Source: Knoxdaviesia capensis (lineage: Eukaryota > Ascomycota > Sordariomycetes > Microascales > Gondwanamycetaceae). From it: a stretch of 64,000 bases of DNA. The stretch lies in the NCBI GenBank assembly GCA_001510575.1, contig LNGK01000008.1, forward strand, positions 2,024,077 to 2,088,076, read 5' to 3'. The position numbers and the translations under genes are program-made. Positions 53,901 to 64,000 of this stretch are shown here, one piece after another. The notes beneath the pieces were generated by a model that was given only the letters and a program-made list of their open reading frames with translations, did not search any database and was not told the DNA's origin. The number at the start of each line of letters is the position of its first letter. Position 1 is the first letter of the stretch.

Positions 53901-56900
53901 GGTTGGACTTATATATAATACTGGGAATTCCACAGGCCCAGGCAGGGAGAAGAAGAGTACGAAGAAGAAACAGAAGAAGAAGCCGAAAGCTATGGCCTTG
54001 TCTGTCTCTCCAGCCGCTTTTAACACGGAAGTACTGGTTCTTCAACGCCTTGGAAACGGACTCCGGACGTCTGGTTAAGTTAAGCGTAGAACCCAGCTCG
54101 GTCCGGGCCCTACTTGTGATTATCAGATAGAGTTAGTCCTGGTGACGCAAAGAACAAGGGTGAAAGAAAAGCGAAATCATCGTAGCTGTCATCGGGCTCG
54201 TGCGAAGCGGGATGGTAGCAGCAAAGGCCAGCAGGACAGGGAAAACCCAGATCCAAATTCAGAGACACACATATGTAGTAGACCGAGAGCCCGGGAAGAG
54301 AGACACGGCCAGGAGCGTTACGGGCTGCATGGGAAGACCGCCTCCTTGCAGGTCGCAAAGGGAGAGCGAGAGGCCACGGGCAGCCGTGGGTGGAAGTCCT
54401 CATGGCCACCCACAACTTTGGGAGCGGCGCCGAGAAACCGGCATCAAATATTGTTGTTTTTCCTTGTCTTTTTTTTTCTGTTTCTATTTCTCTCGCTGGT
54501 GTCATGATTGCGAGAGACCGATGCGGCGTTGTTAATGCCATTAACCGGAGAATGAGGCAAACTGCCGGAACCTCCAGAGGGCGAGGGGTTAAATGGGTAG
54601 AATAGAGAGGGTGTGTGAATATCGCTGGAGGGCTTAATATCGTGTATTAAGGGCCAGATTGAAAAACATATATATCGAGGATTTTCTGTCTCTCTTCTTG
54701 TCGTTGCCAAGACCACTGAAGGAAGTCCGCAAGATGTCGGGCCCAGAATATGCCTGAGGACTCCATGCCTGAGGACTCCGGAATTCACGGAGGGTAGGTT
54801 TTGTCGATGGCGATGATGGTTTCAGCAACCTCCAAATTTCAAGAGATGAAATATCCCCCCCCGACTCAACCCAGAACCAGAGAGCGCAGAATGGCATCTA
54901 GCGTGGTCATCTTGTTTCCACAGGAATTGAACGATATCGACAGTCTCACGAGGTTGATTTTGGCTCCCGCCGTCGCGTATCGGACTCAAAAATAAGGAGT
55001 GACACCTTGCACTAGCTTCGGCTTCACTTCCCGACACCAGAAATCGCAACCTAGCATCGTGAAACAAGCCCAGAAATGTCGTAGACGTTACCATTCTGTA
55101 AGCCAAGGCAACAAAGAGATGGCTGTGGAACTGGGTAGAAGTCTTCAGTCAGCCGGGAAACGAGAGCAAAACAGGGCGAGCGAGGGAAGGGCGGTGGGCG
55201 GGTTGAATCATGTCATCCCAGAATAGCAGTGCGGGAGAGAGGAGAGCAAAGCATATCATCGACCGCGACTGGAATGAAGAAGGCCCGCCAGCGGACCCTA
55301 TTGGCGCGTCGAGATTTTTTTGATGGGTTCCAGACCGCTCAGCCACAGCTTTGGTCCAAAATGCCGGTCTCCCGTTGATCGGAAAGTGTCACCTTCATTG
55401 GCTGTCTCTGGCACTTTAGATTCCTGCCTCGTCCGCGATTAGCTCAACGGTCATGATGACGATGGATGATAAGGTTGTATCTGGCCTGGCCACTGGCATG
55501 CGGTCGCGCGGAAGAGGCTGCTTTGACTGGTTTGACTGTGGCGTTTGCTGTGTGGGGGGAGAGAAGCAGGAGGATGGAGGAGTAGACTAAGTCGGAAGCT
55601 GGAAGCTGGAATCTATACCATGTCCCTAGTTGTCCCATTCTATCGTTGATCACTCATGTGCCAAGCAATCCTCCCTGCCATAACACCGGGGTGGGTTGCA
55701 TGGCAGGCATGGACAGAGGAGAGAGGAGAGAGAGAGAGAGAGAGAAGAGATAGAGAACAAAACAGAAACAGGATAATCGGTATGTGTGTCGCCCCCTTGC
55801 AGAGTTCAAGCCCTTAGGGCATCAAACCCTGTGTTTCTGGCTCTCTCTATAACCTCTTGCTTTTCATCCCTCCCATCCTTTTGTGGCGTCCTCACAGACA
55901 GCCACCACCAGGTCTCAATATCTCTGGGCAAGAGGCGAACCATGGATGATGCCCAGGGTCCTCTTCCCTGACCTTGAGAAGAACGCTGGGCATAGACACT
56001 TGTCTTCTTGGCTTAGATCCGCGGATCTGCAAGGATTGGAATTCAAGATGACGAAATGTCCAAGCCATAGGATCCAGATGGTTGAAGAGAAAAACCAGGA
56101 GCATAGCCAAGTACTTCGTGGGTGTGCATGGGGGGTTGGTGATGGCTAAAGGAGGATACACGATCTGCTTCGACTCACGGCGTATAAATCTCTCGCAGAG
56201 CAATGTCAAAGGGACATTATCACGAACCGTGATCGTTGTCCCGTTTGTAATCCTCTGCGGAATGTGTTTGCATGCTTCTGGAAGCCCAAGACATGGGATA
56301 ATCCAAAAGGGCTATCTATCTTTCTTGTCAAGGTGGGAGAAGTTGGTTGGTCCACAGCGAAGGTGGATCCATGCCCAGAGATATTATAGAGCGTGATATG
56401 AGATCCGCCGCCCGAAAGTCTCTAGATCCGCCGAGAGGTTGCCGTGGTTCGTGCATTTTCTGAGATTCGGCGCCTAGCAGGGAGATGATCGAGAGGATAC
56501 GTGATGCCCACACACACAAACACACCATCACACATTGGTGCACACTGGTAGATTAGCGTTTGCAAGTGCCGATGAACTGCAGAACCAACCATCAGCAGAG
56601 GGAGATATGTCCCCCGTTCTCGCCGTTTTCAGGTCTCCGTCCCGAGCCCACCCGGTCAGAGACGTGTGTATGTTGATAGCATGTGCGCGTGTGTGTGGAT
56701 TCGGGTGTGGGTTGGAGGTCACAGCAGGATGCTGCAGTGTGCAGTAATGCTGTTCCGTTCCGTAATCTAGCCGTTCGTTTGTCCATGTGCAGTCCAGGTC
56801 GTCTCAGCAGCGAGACCGAAGTGGCGATGGCTTCGATGCGGTGAGCATGCATACATTGCCTACCCAACCCTCAATATGGCCGTGCATGGTGTATATATGC

Positions 56901-58534
56901 AATGTAGGCGTCCAGTTCTGGACTTTGTGCGAGTGAGTGGACAAATTTCCCACGGCCTCATCAATGTTGGCCAAACGTCAACCCATGAACGAGTTCGGCT
57001 GAGAGGAGCTTGGAACTGGGTGACTTTGGTGGAGGGCAAACGGGAACTCGTTGATATTGCAGCCATTCCAACTTCGGCCCTATAAATCTGGAATCGATAT
57101 CGGACTGGAGATTGGACCACTTAAGAAAGACATGATGGAGAGTGACCGGTGATATATTTATAATCCATATCGATATTAGTTATTGATGAGGGCAGATAAT
57201 AATCAAGAGAACGGATGAAGCTGGTGATAGTGGGGGAGGGAAGAGAATGAGAAGAGTGTACGGGTGGTGGTACGTACCGTGGATGTCAAGTATAAAATCG
57301 CTGTGCAGTTAGGAATATCACTACAGCAGCATAGAAGAAACTGTTCAGCGACCTCGCTTGCTGTTATGCCCTGAATCGGTACATGAGAAAACGTCTCGGG
57401 TACCTGCTGGGGCATGGACTTTCGGTTCCTGACTCCTGACACATGGGGACAAGTACCGCCCGCTTTATGAGTACATCGACATCCAAAATATATTGCTAGC
57501 AATCTTGTATGTCATCAGCGTGCTCCTATTGTCACTCTTAATATACAGGTACATTTCCGCCAAGCGCACCTCAACTGACAGGAGCTTGCCCGTGCGAGTA
57601 AGCTCCCACACTGTATGCTCGCTAGGGTCTTGCACACGTTTACCACCGTCGTTATCGGTTAGGGTTCACTGTGTGGGGCCCATGCACGGTTGTCTTTATC
57701 TTATCAGTTTTGCCGGCTCACGCCGCCAATTTTTTTTTTTCACCCCACGACATGTCGCTGCAAATCTCAACGTCAACCCATCATGAGTCTCCATTTCACC
57801 CCTCCATAAATCAGCCACCGAACCTTGTTTTCCTATCTTCCACGAGTGTTCTTTTGACTTCTTCAATATCGATCTTCTCCAGCGTTCAGTATCTTCGCTT
57901 CCCTCGTCTTCCTCTCTTTGGTTCGCATTTCTTCCAACCCGTCCGAAATCTATTACCCCACACACCCCCTCGTCTGCAGTATCTTTTTGCCTGCTCCTGC
58001 AGCTGTGGTGTTCAAGACGGACTACAAGACAAGACCTCCTTGTTGTTATTTTTACTTCTCTGTGTTGCCCTCTCCCAGGTCTTCCGCATTCTTGGACGAT
58101 CGATACATCCTACTCAAAAAGCCTCGTCCTACCACATCATTCGCGAACCGCCAGGCCAAACCCTGTGAACACCCTCTTTATCCGGATATTCTCAGGCTCT
58201 CGTGCCTCGCCGTTGGCTTTTTTTCGGATCTCTATATAGGATCATATTACCCAGATTTCCGTTAAATTTCCCGCCCCCGTTGGCCGATTCTTGTCCAACC
58301 CTTGGCCTCGGCTGTAATTTCTGGTTGGTCCTACGCTTCCCTCTTGCTCTTGTCGTTCTTGGTGTGTGTGCTGTCCACATCCACGGCCATCTATGGCTGT
58401 CTCTTCAATAGTTACCAATGAGGTTGTCTGCCATGACGATAGACTAATACTAGGCATATACATCTGTCCCAGGGTTTCACTACTTGTGCCTTCATAACGC
58501 TCTCCACGGATCGATCTGGCTTGAAAGTCCGACA
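50979..58534. other. 7.5 kb without a supported gene
   Basis: The left part (51000-51600 and 52300-52450) is purine-rich on the plus strand, hence a CT-rich leader for the minus-strand NRPS-like gene. The right part (57740-58240) is pyrimidine-rich on the plus strand with a TATATA near 58232, fitting the NOB1 leader. Between them are many stop-broken frames (longest 222 codons, 53024-53692, minus, low complexity), GA-rich tracts and a 15-bp tandem duplication. A telobox-like GGTTAGGGTT lies at 57657-57666. I see no transposon ends or RNA gene. Confidence 0.5.
54750..54779. repeat. Perfect 15-bp tandem duplication
   Basis: ATGCCTGAGGACTCC occurs twice in direct succession (54750-54764 and 54765-54779). 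Confidence 0.85.
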
Positions 58535-60133
58535 ATGGCTTCCACCCCTGCAACCGGCGCGGTCGATACCGAGCCTGTGCCCGTAACAACCACGCTCATC
58601 GCCGACTCTGCCCCCGCTCCTCCCAATACTAGCTCGACCACTCTAAAGCCCGAACCTAAAAGCCAGAGCCCAGCCAATATGCATTCCCCATCCCTTGCAC
58701 AACAACACGCCCTTGCCACCAGCAATAACCCTAGTCCGCCAGCCAAGAGCAAGCGAGTTCACTTCCTGGTTGTCGATACTGGCCCTCTAATCAAGAATGA
58801 CCCGCCGGTCAGTTCACTTCTGGCCCAAGCGGGCCAACTGTTTACCATTCCGAGCATCATTTCGGAAGTTCGGGATGCCAACACTCGCGCCCGCATCGAC
58901 ACTTTATTGCCCTTTCTCACCCTGCGGGGTCCGAAACCGTCCAGCGTGCAGTTTGTGTCTGAATTTGCCCGCAAGACTGGGGACTCTGAGGTTCTGAGTC
59001 GAGTCGACCTGCATCTGCTGGCTCTTGCATATGAACTGGAGCTCGAGAACAACGGAACAAAAAACATCCGAGATTCGCCCGTCATGAAGCAGCCGCAGCA
59101 GCAGCAGGAAGAAGAAGCCCAGAGTGAACACACCACCGAAAGTCCCACCGCCAGTGAAACTCTGGCACTGGATGAACCAGGCTTTTCCCCTCCTGGTTCT
59201 GGAGCGGTGGATTCAAAGAGCGGTAGTACCACAGAACAACACCAGGATCAGCACTCCACAGACAAATCAAAAATAGGCCCGGCTGGCCCCCCACAGGCGG
59301 CACACCGGGAAGAGGCGGGGTCCAGCAATATTGCTGCCAATACAACACCAGATCAGCCAAACCACGAGCACCAGGATCAATCTTCTGATGTGCCTACCGC
59401 TGAGGCCTCTGAAGCTCTTGGCGACCTAGCGCTCCAGGACCAGGAAGATGTTGCCCCTGGCGAAGAAGCAGTTGCCGGAGATGGCGATGGCGACTCTGAT
59501 AGTGACGGGTGGATAACTCCGTCCAATCTAAAGAAGCACCAGCAGAAGACCGCCGCCAACTTGCATCAGGCGTCCGAGGCCACTTACCTGGACGTTGCGC
59601 TGCTGACCAACGACTACGCCATGCAGAACGTTGCCCTGCGGATAGGCCTGAACATCACGTCGTCGTCGCTGCACCGCATCACCACAGTGCGGACATACGT
59701 GCTCCGCTGCCACGGCTGCTTTGCCGTCACGCGCGACATGTCCAAGCAGTTCTGCCCGCGCTGCGGCCAGTCGACGTTGATCCGCGCGAGCTGCTCGACG
59801 GACGAGCAGGGCCGCTTCACCATCCACCTGAAGAAGGGCTTCCAGTGGAACAACCGCGGCAACGTGTACAGCATCCCCAAGCCGGCCCACGGCACCGCCA
59901 ACGGCAAATCGCCCAAGACGGGTCGCGCCGGCACGGCCTGGGGCCGGAGCCTCATCTTGGCCGAGGACCAGAAGGAGTACGTGCGCGCGTCGGAGGAGCG
60001 CCAGCGCACCCGCCAGCGCGACCTCATGGACGAGGACTACTTGCCGAATATTCTGTCGGGCGAGCGCCGCACCCAGGGCGAGCGCATCAAGATCGGCGCT
60101 GGGAGGAGCGTCAACTCGCGTCGCAAGCGGTGA
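58535..60133 (+). CDS. NOB1: 20S pre-rRNA endonuclease Nob1
   Basis: Nob1 makes the final cytoplasmic cut that produces the 3' end of 18S rRNA in pre-40S particles. The single exon gives 532 aa. The PIN nuclease domain begins at residue ~76 with HFLVVDTGPLI (catalytic Asp81), continues with the family's TIPSIISEVRD and LHLLALAYELE, and is split by a long acidic, Gln/Ser-rich insert (about 185-325). It resumes with LDVALLTNDYAMQNVALRIGL, which contains the second acidic cluster. The zinc ribbon (CHGC near 391, CPRC near 406) and the conserved GFQWNNRGNVYSIPKP follow, ending in a basic tail. The first in-frame ATG is at 58535; upstream in-frame codons lack ATG. It is convergent with Nop10, another ribosome-synthesis gene. 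Confidence 0.95.
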   Translation: MASTPATGAVDTEPVPVTTTLIADSAPAPPNTSSTTLKPEPKSQSPANMHSPSLAQQHALATSNNPSPPAKSKRVHFLVVDTGPLIKNDPPVSSLLAQAGQLFTIPSIISEVRDANTRARIDTLLPFLTLRGPKPSSVQFVSEFARKTGDSEVLSRVDLHLLALAYELELENNGTKNIRDSPVMKQPQQQQEEEAQSEHTTESPTASETLALDEPGFSPPGSGAVDSKSGSTTEQHQDQHSTDKSKIGPAGPPQAAHREEAGSSNIAANTTPDQPNHEHQDQSSDVPTAEASEALGDLALQDQEDVAPGEEAVAGDGDGDSDSDGWITPSNLKKHQQKTAANLHQASEATYLDVALLTNDYAMQNVALRIGLNITSSSLHRITTVRTYVLRCHGCFAVTRDMSKQFCPRCGQSTLIRASCSTDEQGRFTIHLKKGFQWNNRGNVYSIPKPAHGTANGKSPKTGRAGTAWGRSLILAEDQKEYVRASEERQRTRQRDLMDEDYLPNILSGERRTQGERIKIGAGRSVNSRRKR

Positions 60134-60868
60134 TTTGTCGGCGAATAAAGAGCTTTTTTCTCATGAACATTGAATGGCATTCCGGATGGGTAAAACAAAA
60201 TGAAGGGGAAAGGGTAAACCAAACGGGCTGGATCATTAGGGTTAGACCCAGGCATGCGGTTGGGGATTTTCACGGGTGAGCTAGCATTCCTCCTCAGATA
60301 TCAGAAGAACGTAACAATGCATAGACGGAGAAACGGGGTCATTTTGATGCTGTTTTTATTTTCTAAAGCTTTTCGTGAACTGTGAAATTCAGTATAGAAC
60401 ACAGTAGACAAAACAGGAAATGAAGCAAACTCCTCGCCAGAACGCCGGTTGAAGTTGGGACATGAAGAACCTCACACGTGGGAGAGCCAGCTTGCTCTCG
60501 CCCGTGGTACATACAAATCATCCCCGAGACCTCCAGAAACACAATGAAAGAGACGCAAAATTCAGGGATGCAACCAGAAATCAGAGAGGTATGCCGATCC
60601 AGGCGTGGAACAGACGGGTTCTTCGCGGGAGGTTTCGTCCATCAGTTGTGGACGCCTCGTCCACACAGCACCTCGCCATTGGGGTTCCACAACCTGTTGG
60701 ACTGGGAGGTAGAGTAGTCGAGAGAGGGAGATTCGCCGATGGCCATCGAAGGACAGTCGAAACGTCGATACACGGAGAGACGTCCACCGTGTGGTTGTGG
60801 CATCGTTTGCCAGCAGTTATCGAGAGAACGCAAACACCAGAACGAGAGACAAGGCCAAGACGCCGGAA
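60134..60868. other. Convergent 3' region between NOB1 and NOP10
   Basis: Facing 3' UTRs of two ribosome-biogenesis genes. It contains a telobox-like TTAGGGTTAG at 60236-60245. A frame at 60462-60935 has no family pattern. Confidence 0.55.
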
Positions 60869-61215
60869 TTACTTGGAAATGACGCTGTACTCGTTCTTGC
60901 GATCTATTCACCCACAAAAAAAAAGCAACAGTTAGCACCTCAGTTCCCACTCGTTTGCTGCCGTCACACACCGTCGTGCTCAGAGCACCCCTTCTGCCTC
61001 CCCCCCGTCTCCCAGACTCAAGATCAGATGGAGGCACACTCACCCTGCGTCATCAACAGGCCGAAGCGGCGCTTCAGCGTCACACGCTGGCGCGACCACT
61101 TGTCGTCGGGCGAGAACCGCGCCGGGTGCGCCGACTTGGTCACCTGGCCGTGGGCCACCTTCTTCAGCGTGTAGATGCGCTTGCCCTCGCCGTCGAGCGT
61201 GTACATGAGATGCAT
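60869..61215 (-). CDS. NOP10: H/ACA snoRNP protein Nop10
   Basis: Nop10 is the small structural subunit of H/ACA pseudouridylation particles, bridging the pseudouridine synthase Cbf5 and Nhp2. Exon 1 (61215-61044) and exon 2 (60903-60869) are joined at phase 1 to give 68 aa, the family's usual size. The sequence starts MHLMYTLDGEGKRIYTLKK and has the hallmark SAHPARFSPDDKWSRQRVT, then LKRRFGLL. The second exon adds only 11 residues (DRKNEYSVISK, with the first codon split). The eukaryotic protein lacks the archaeal zinc-binding Cys pairs, as here. No alternative start is nearby. Confidence 0.95.
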
Positions 61216-61754
61216 TGTAGCGGGTTAAGAAAGAAGAAACAAAAATGGACAAAAGTAGTGGATCAAATCTGGTTCGAGGGGTATGTTCGTATGCGTGAGG
61301 AAGCGCAAAGGCGGGGATTGCGTCGTCAATTGGGTGGTGGTGAGGATGTGTGAGCGTGGGAAAAATTACGGTGGTGGACTGGAAGAAAGTGTGTGCAAAG
61401 TTTTTTTCTTTTTTTTTTTTCTGGCCCAGAGGAAAAGGTGGGGCCCGACCGAACCTTCACCGGTCACCGAGAGCTTCACCGAAATATCCGGAAGAAACCA
61501 ACTTCACTTCAGTTCAGGAGCACAGAGACATGCAGAAATGCTTTCAATCTAAAAATAAATGTCTTGGTGTATATTTCTGGCAAATGCTTTCAATCACACG
61601 TCCCTAACTCTGGAGCGTTTTGCGGTTCGCACCAATATGAAGCCCTAACCCTAACCATATCACCACCTCAACCCTACGTTCATGCAAAGAATGTCTCAGG
61701 ACAATTTACAACAGCGTTTCCATTTCAGCATCGCATCTAGCTTTTTTGGAGGTT
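61216..61754. promoter_or_regulatory. NOP10 promoter and 3' flank of the deformylase gene
   Basis: Both flanking genes are on the minus strand, so this is the NOP10 upstream region and the downstream end of the deformylase gene. A poly-T run lies at 61402-61420, and a telomere-like repeat sits about 430 bp upstream of the NOP10 ATG. Confidence 0.5.
61643..61656. promoter_or_regulatory. Telobox-like motif (CCCTAACCCTAACC) upstream of NOP10
   Basis: Two telomere-type units lie about 430 bp before the NOP10 ATG. In yeasts, related motifs upstream of ribosome-biogenesis and snoRNA genes bind Tbf1 or Rap1-like factors. The role here is inferred. Confidence 0.35.
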
Positions 61755-62594
61755 CTATAGCACAACCGTCTTCACGCCGTTCAGGAACACGCGGTGTTCA
61801 GCGTACCACCGCACAGCCGCCTCCAACACCTGGCTCTCGACGTTGGAGCCCTCGTCAACCAGCTGCTTGGGGCCCATGGCGTGGTCGACACGGGCAACGC
61901 GCTGCTCGATGATCGGGCCCTCGTCGAGGTCGGCGGTGACGAAGTGCGCGGTGGCGCCGATGATCTTGACGCCGCGCTCGTAGGCCTGGTGGTAGGGGCG
62001 GGCGCCCTTGAACGACGGCAGGAACGAGTGGTGGATGTTGATGATGCGGCCGGACATGGCGGCGCAGAGGGTGGGCGAGAGGACCTGCATGTAGCGGGCG
62101 AGCACGATCAGCTCGACGGCGTGCTCGCGGGCGAGCTCGAGCACGCGGGTCTCCTGCGCGGTCTTGGTGTCCTTGGTCACGGGCAGGTGGTGGAAGGGGA
62201 GGCCGTAGCTGGCCGCCATGGCCTGCATGTCGGCGTGGTTCGACACGATCAGCGCGACGTCGATCGGCAGCTGGCCCGAGTGGGCGCGGAACAGCAGGTT
62301 GTTGAGGCAGTGGCCGATCTTCGACACCATGATCATCACGCGCAGCCGCCGCGCCACCGGCCGCAGCTTGTAGTCCATCTGGTAGTCGCTCGCCAGCGCG
62401 TCGAACTGCGCCGTCAGCCCGTCGGTCGACGCCGCCGGGCCGAAGTGCACGCGCATGAAGAACTTCTGCGACACTGGGTCGGAGAACTGCTGCAGGTCGA
62501 GGATGTTCAGGCTGTTCGACGCGAACACGCCCGTCACCGCGTGCACGATGCCCGGCTTGTCGGGGCACGTGAAGGTGAGAATGTGCGTGGCCAT
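61755..62594 (-). CDS. Formyltetrahydrofolate deformylase (PurU type)
   Basis: This enzyme hydrolyses 10-formyl-tetrahydrofolate to tetrahydrofolate and formate, balancing one-carbon pools. The single exon gives 279 aa, the usual PurU length. Residues 1-85 form an ACT regulatory domain (TCPDKPGIVHAVTGVFA, NILDLQQFSD). Residues 86-279 form the formyltransferase-like catalytic domain with the family triad: Asn186 and His188 in INIHHSFLPSFKGARPYHQA and Asp224 in TADLDEGPI. The doubled HH and the KGARPYHQAYERGVK loop are typical of PurU rather than of GAR transformylase. The protein has no obvious targeting sequence at the chosen ATG (62594), so it looks cytosolic. Base composition matches neighbouring genes, giving no sign of recent transfer. 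Confidence 0.95.
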   Translation of the reverse strand: MATHILTFTCPDKPGIVHAVTGVFASNSLNILDLQQFSDPVSQKFFMRVHFGPAASTDGLTAQFDALASDYQMDYKLRPVARRLRVMIMVSKIGHCLNNLLFRAHSGQLPIDVALIVSNHADMQAMAASYGLPFHHLPVTKDTKTAQETRVLELAREHAVELIVLARYMQVLSPTLCAAMSGRIINIHHSFLPSFKGARPYHQAYERGVKIIGATAHFVTADLDEGPIIEQRVARVDHAMGPKQLVDEGSNVESQVLEAAVRWYAEHRVFLNGVKTVVL

Positions 62595-64000
62595 GGTTTC
62601 GGGAGGGGAAGGGAAAGAAACTATATCGAGAGTGGGGGCGGGGGAAGGGTTTGGAAGGGTATGTGAGAGGAGATTGGGAGTAGGGAGATAATCTCAAGTA
62701 TTAGAGAATGGTACTGAATACGGGTTGAAGTCTGAAAAGGTCACCAATTGACGATCTCCTATTCGCATAGAACAAGGAAAGATCAGAAGTCAGATATGAA
62801 GTCCACCAAGAAGTTGTCCAGAGCCGCAAAAGCCAAGCGCCGAAGACGGAGTCATACACCCCAAACCCTGGAATGGCCTTGACGATTACTAGAGAGAAAA
62901 CTGTGAGTCCGAGCAAACTCCGTCTAGTTCACATCCAGTTAAGCCCAGGTCTAGCCCGCATTTCTTAAGGGTTCCTCTTCCTAGCTGGTATTTTCTCCTC
63001 TTTCTTTTTCACCCTTCAGAAATTTCGGAGTCTCCTCCGTAGAGTCACGATCATTGACGCTTGATTCCATCCCCAGACGCCAATCTTCTATATAGCGTGC
63101 TATTAAAGAGGAACATATAACCTACCTGCACGCCGGCATATTTGGATGTGCCAATGATGCTGTTTTAGCCTGCACGAGCAAACGAAAAGTATCTCCAATC
63201 TATTCTGGTAAAGAAAAAATATTCTGCTCCACTGTCAAATTTTCAGTGAATATAGCCGCGAGGTTTCTGATTTGTTTGCTCAACGACCGGAGCCGGCGGC
63301 AAAAAATCTGCAGTCCGTTAGGGTTTGGGTTAGGCGTCGGAACAACTCAAGTTTCCTTTGACAACGGATCATCGCGATGTGAGACTGGCGGGTTGACAGT
63401 AGATGCCGTGTAATATTTTGTAGCCGGCCCGCGTACATATAGTCTCCCTTGACATTTCCGTGTACCTGTAGAGAGAGAATAGCGACATACCGAAGCTATG
63501 ACTTCGATCATTCCAGTATCTGGAACTTATCCCGACCGAGATATGACGGGCCTCTAGGGCAATGCGGAAGCGAGCGGGCCATTGGCCTGCTTTTAATTTC
63601 GCCGAGAGCGATATAAAAGATCGGATTTCCCGTGCCAGATGGACATACACACAGGAGATAAAATGGGACGCTTTAGCAGTATGAAGCAAGGGAGTTGGGA
63701 GGAAGAGACATGAGACAGGAAACATGAATATTGCACGTCCCAGAGTCAGTGGGGGGATCGTGTATGAGTATGACTCGCAGATAAAACAAGGGAAAATGAT
63801 AGAAACCGTAACAGAGCATGCAACGCAGAGTAACAAGAAATAAACTGACTGACATCTGCCCAGGGCCTGCTAATCAGGCCGCCTGTCCAGGACATGGAAG
63901 AAAAGAAATATAAAAACACCAAGGAAGATTACACTGCCCGTCCCAGTCGTCTAGTACCGACGTTTCCCGTGTCCATCTACTTCGGACTGTCCGCCAGCTT
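62595..64000. other. Intergenic to window edge; no gene supported
   Basis: Upstream region of the deformylase gene and beyond. Frames up to 155 codons (63369-63836, minus) have no recognisable pattern. A degenerate telomere-like GTTAGGGTTTGGGTTAGG lies at 63317-63334. Confidence 0.5.

Noticed and set aside
57671..58168. 165-codon plus frame with a hydrophobic start before NOB1
   Set aside because: It lies in the pyrimidine-rich leader region, which naturally encodes Ser/Phe/Leu/Pro-rich peptides. No domain is seen.

Overview
This window is nuclear DNA from a filamentous ascomycete (Pezizomycotina). The evidence is short GT-AG introns of about 45-350 bp, CT-rich leaders before start codons, a fungal-type carbohydrate-binding module (CBM1), an Hda2/Hda3-type deacetylase subunit, Pet127, and gene spacing of roughly 1-3 kb. 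I cannot name the species from sequence alone. I recognise fourteen protein genes by family or motif, describe five small paralogous Cys-rich genes and one further conserved-looking protein, and offer one weak small-gene candidate. I found no tRNA, rRNA, CRISPR or intact transposon. Splice sites were read by eye (GT/AG, reading phase, family continuity) and are predictions.

Layout. 1.8-3.3 kb: ELO fatty-acid elongase (-). 8.2-9.4 kb: cytochrome c oxidase subunit Cox6/Va (+), with CCAAT boxes upstream. 10.6-14.8 kb: chromodomain plus Hda2/3 plus coiled-coil deacetylase subunit (-). It is divergent from a Scc4/Mau2 cohesin loader (+, 15.9-19.9 kb) that carries a ~630-residue Gln-rich front half. 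20.7-23.9 kb: mitochondrial Pet127 (+). 24.6-26.3 kb: S-adenosylmethionine decarboxylase (-). 28.5-31.5 kb: a cluster of five intronless genes (two -, three +) for 61-87 aa proteins sharing a W-x-C-x2-C-x10-C-x(4,5)-C finger and a Gly/aromatic tail. 31.7-32.7 kb: Cfd1-type Fe-S scaffold ATPase (-). 33.4-34.9 kb: ribosomal protein uL4 (+). 35.7-37.7 kb: Aro8-like aminotransferase (-). 39.5-42.0 kb: acidic, disordered protein with WG-type motifs (+). 42.4-43.1 kb: three-exon secreted CBM1 protein (-). 45.5-51.0 kb: 1764-residue NRPS-like membrane enzyme (-) with one 31-base assembly gap inside an intron. 51.0-58.5 kb: a long stretch with no gene I can support. 58.5-60.1 kb: Nob1 (+), convergent with Nop10 (-, 60.9-61.2 kb). 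61.8-62.6 kb: formyltetrahydrofolate deformylase (-).

Most genes are single-copy housekeeping functions: ribosome production (uL4, Nob1, Nop10), mitochondria (Cox6, Pet127), chromatin and cohesion (Hda subunit, Scc4), polyamine, lipid, amino-acid and one-carbon metabolism, and cytosolic Fe-S assembly. They are not organised as a pathway. Two parts stand out. One is the mini zinc-finger cluster, which looks like a lineage-specific family of very small proteins, each with its own TATA element. The other is the NRPS-like enzyme, whose order (adenylation, carrier, six membrane segments interleaved with three hexapeptide/beta-helix blocks) matches poly-epsilon-lysine synthetases (bacterial Pls, fungal VibA) and suggests a poly-amino-acid product.
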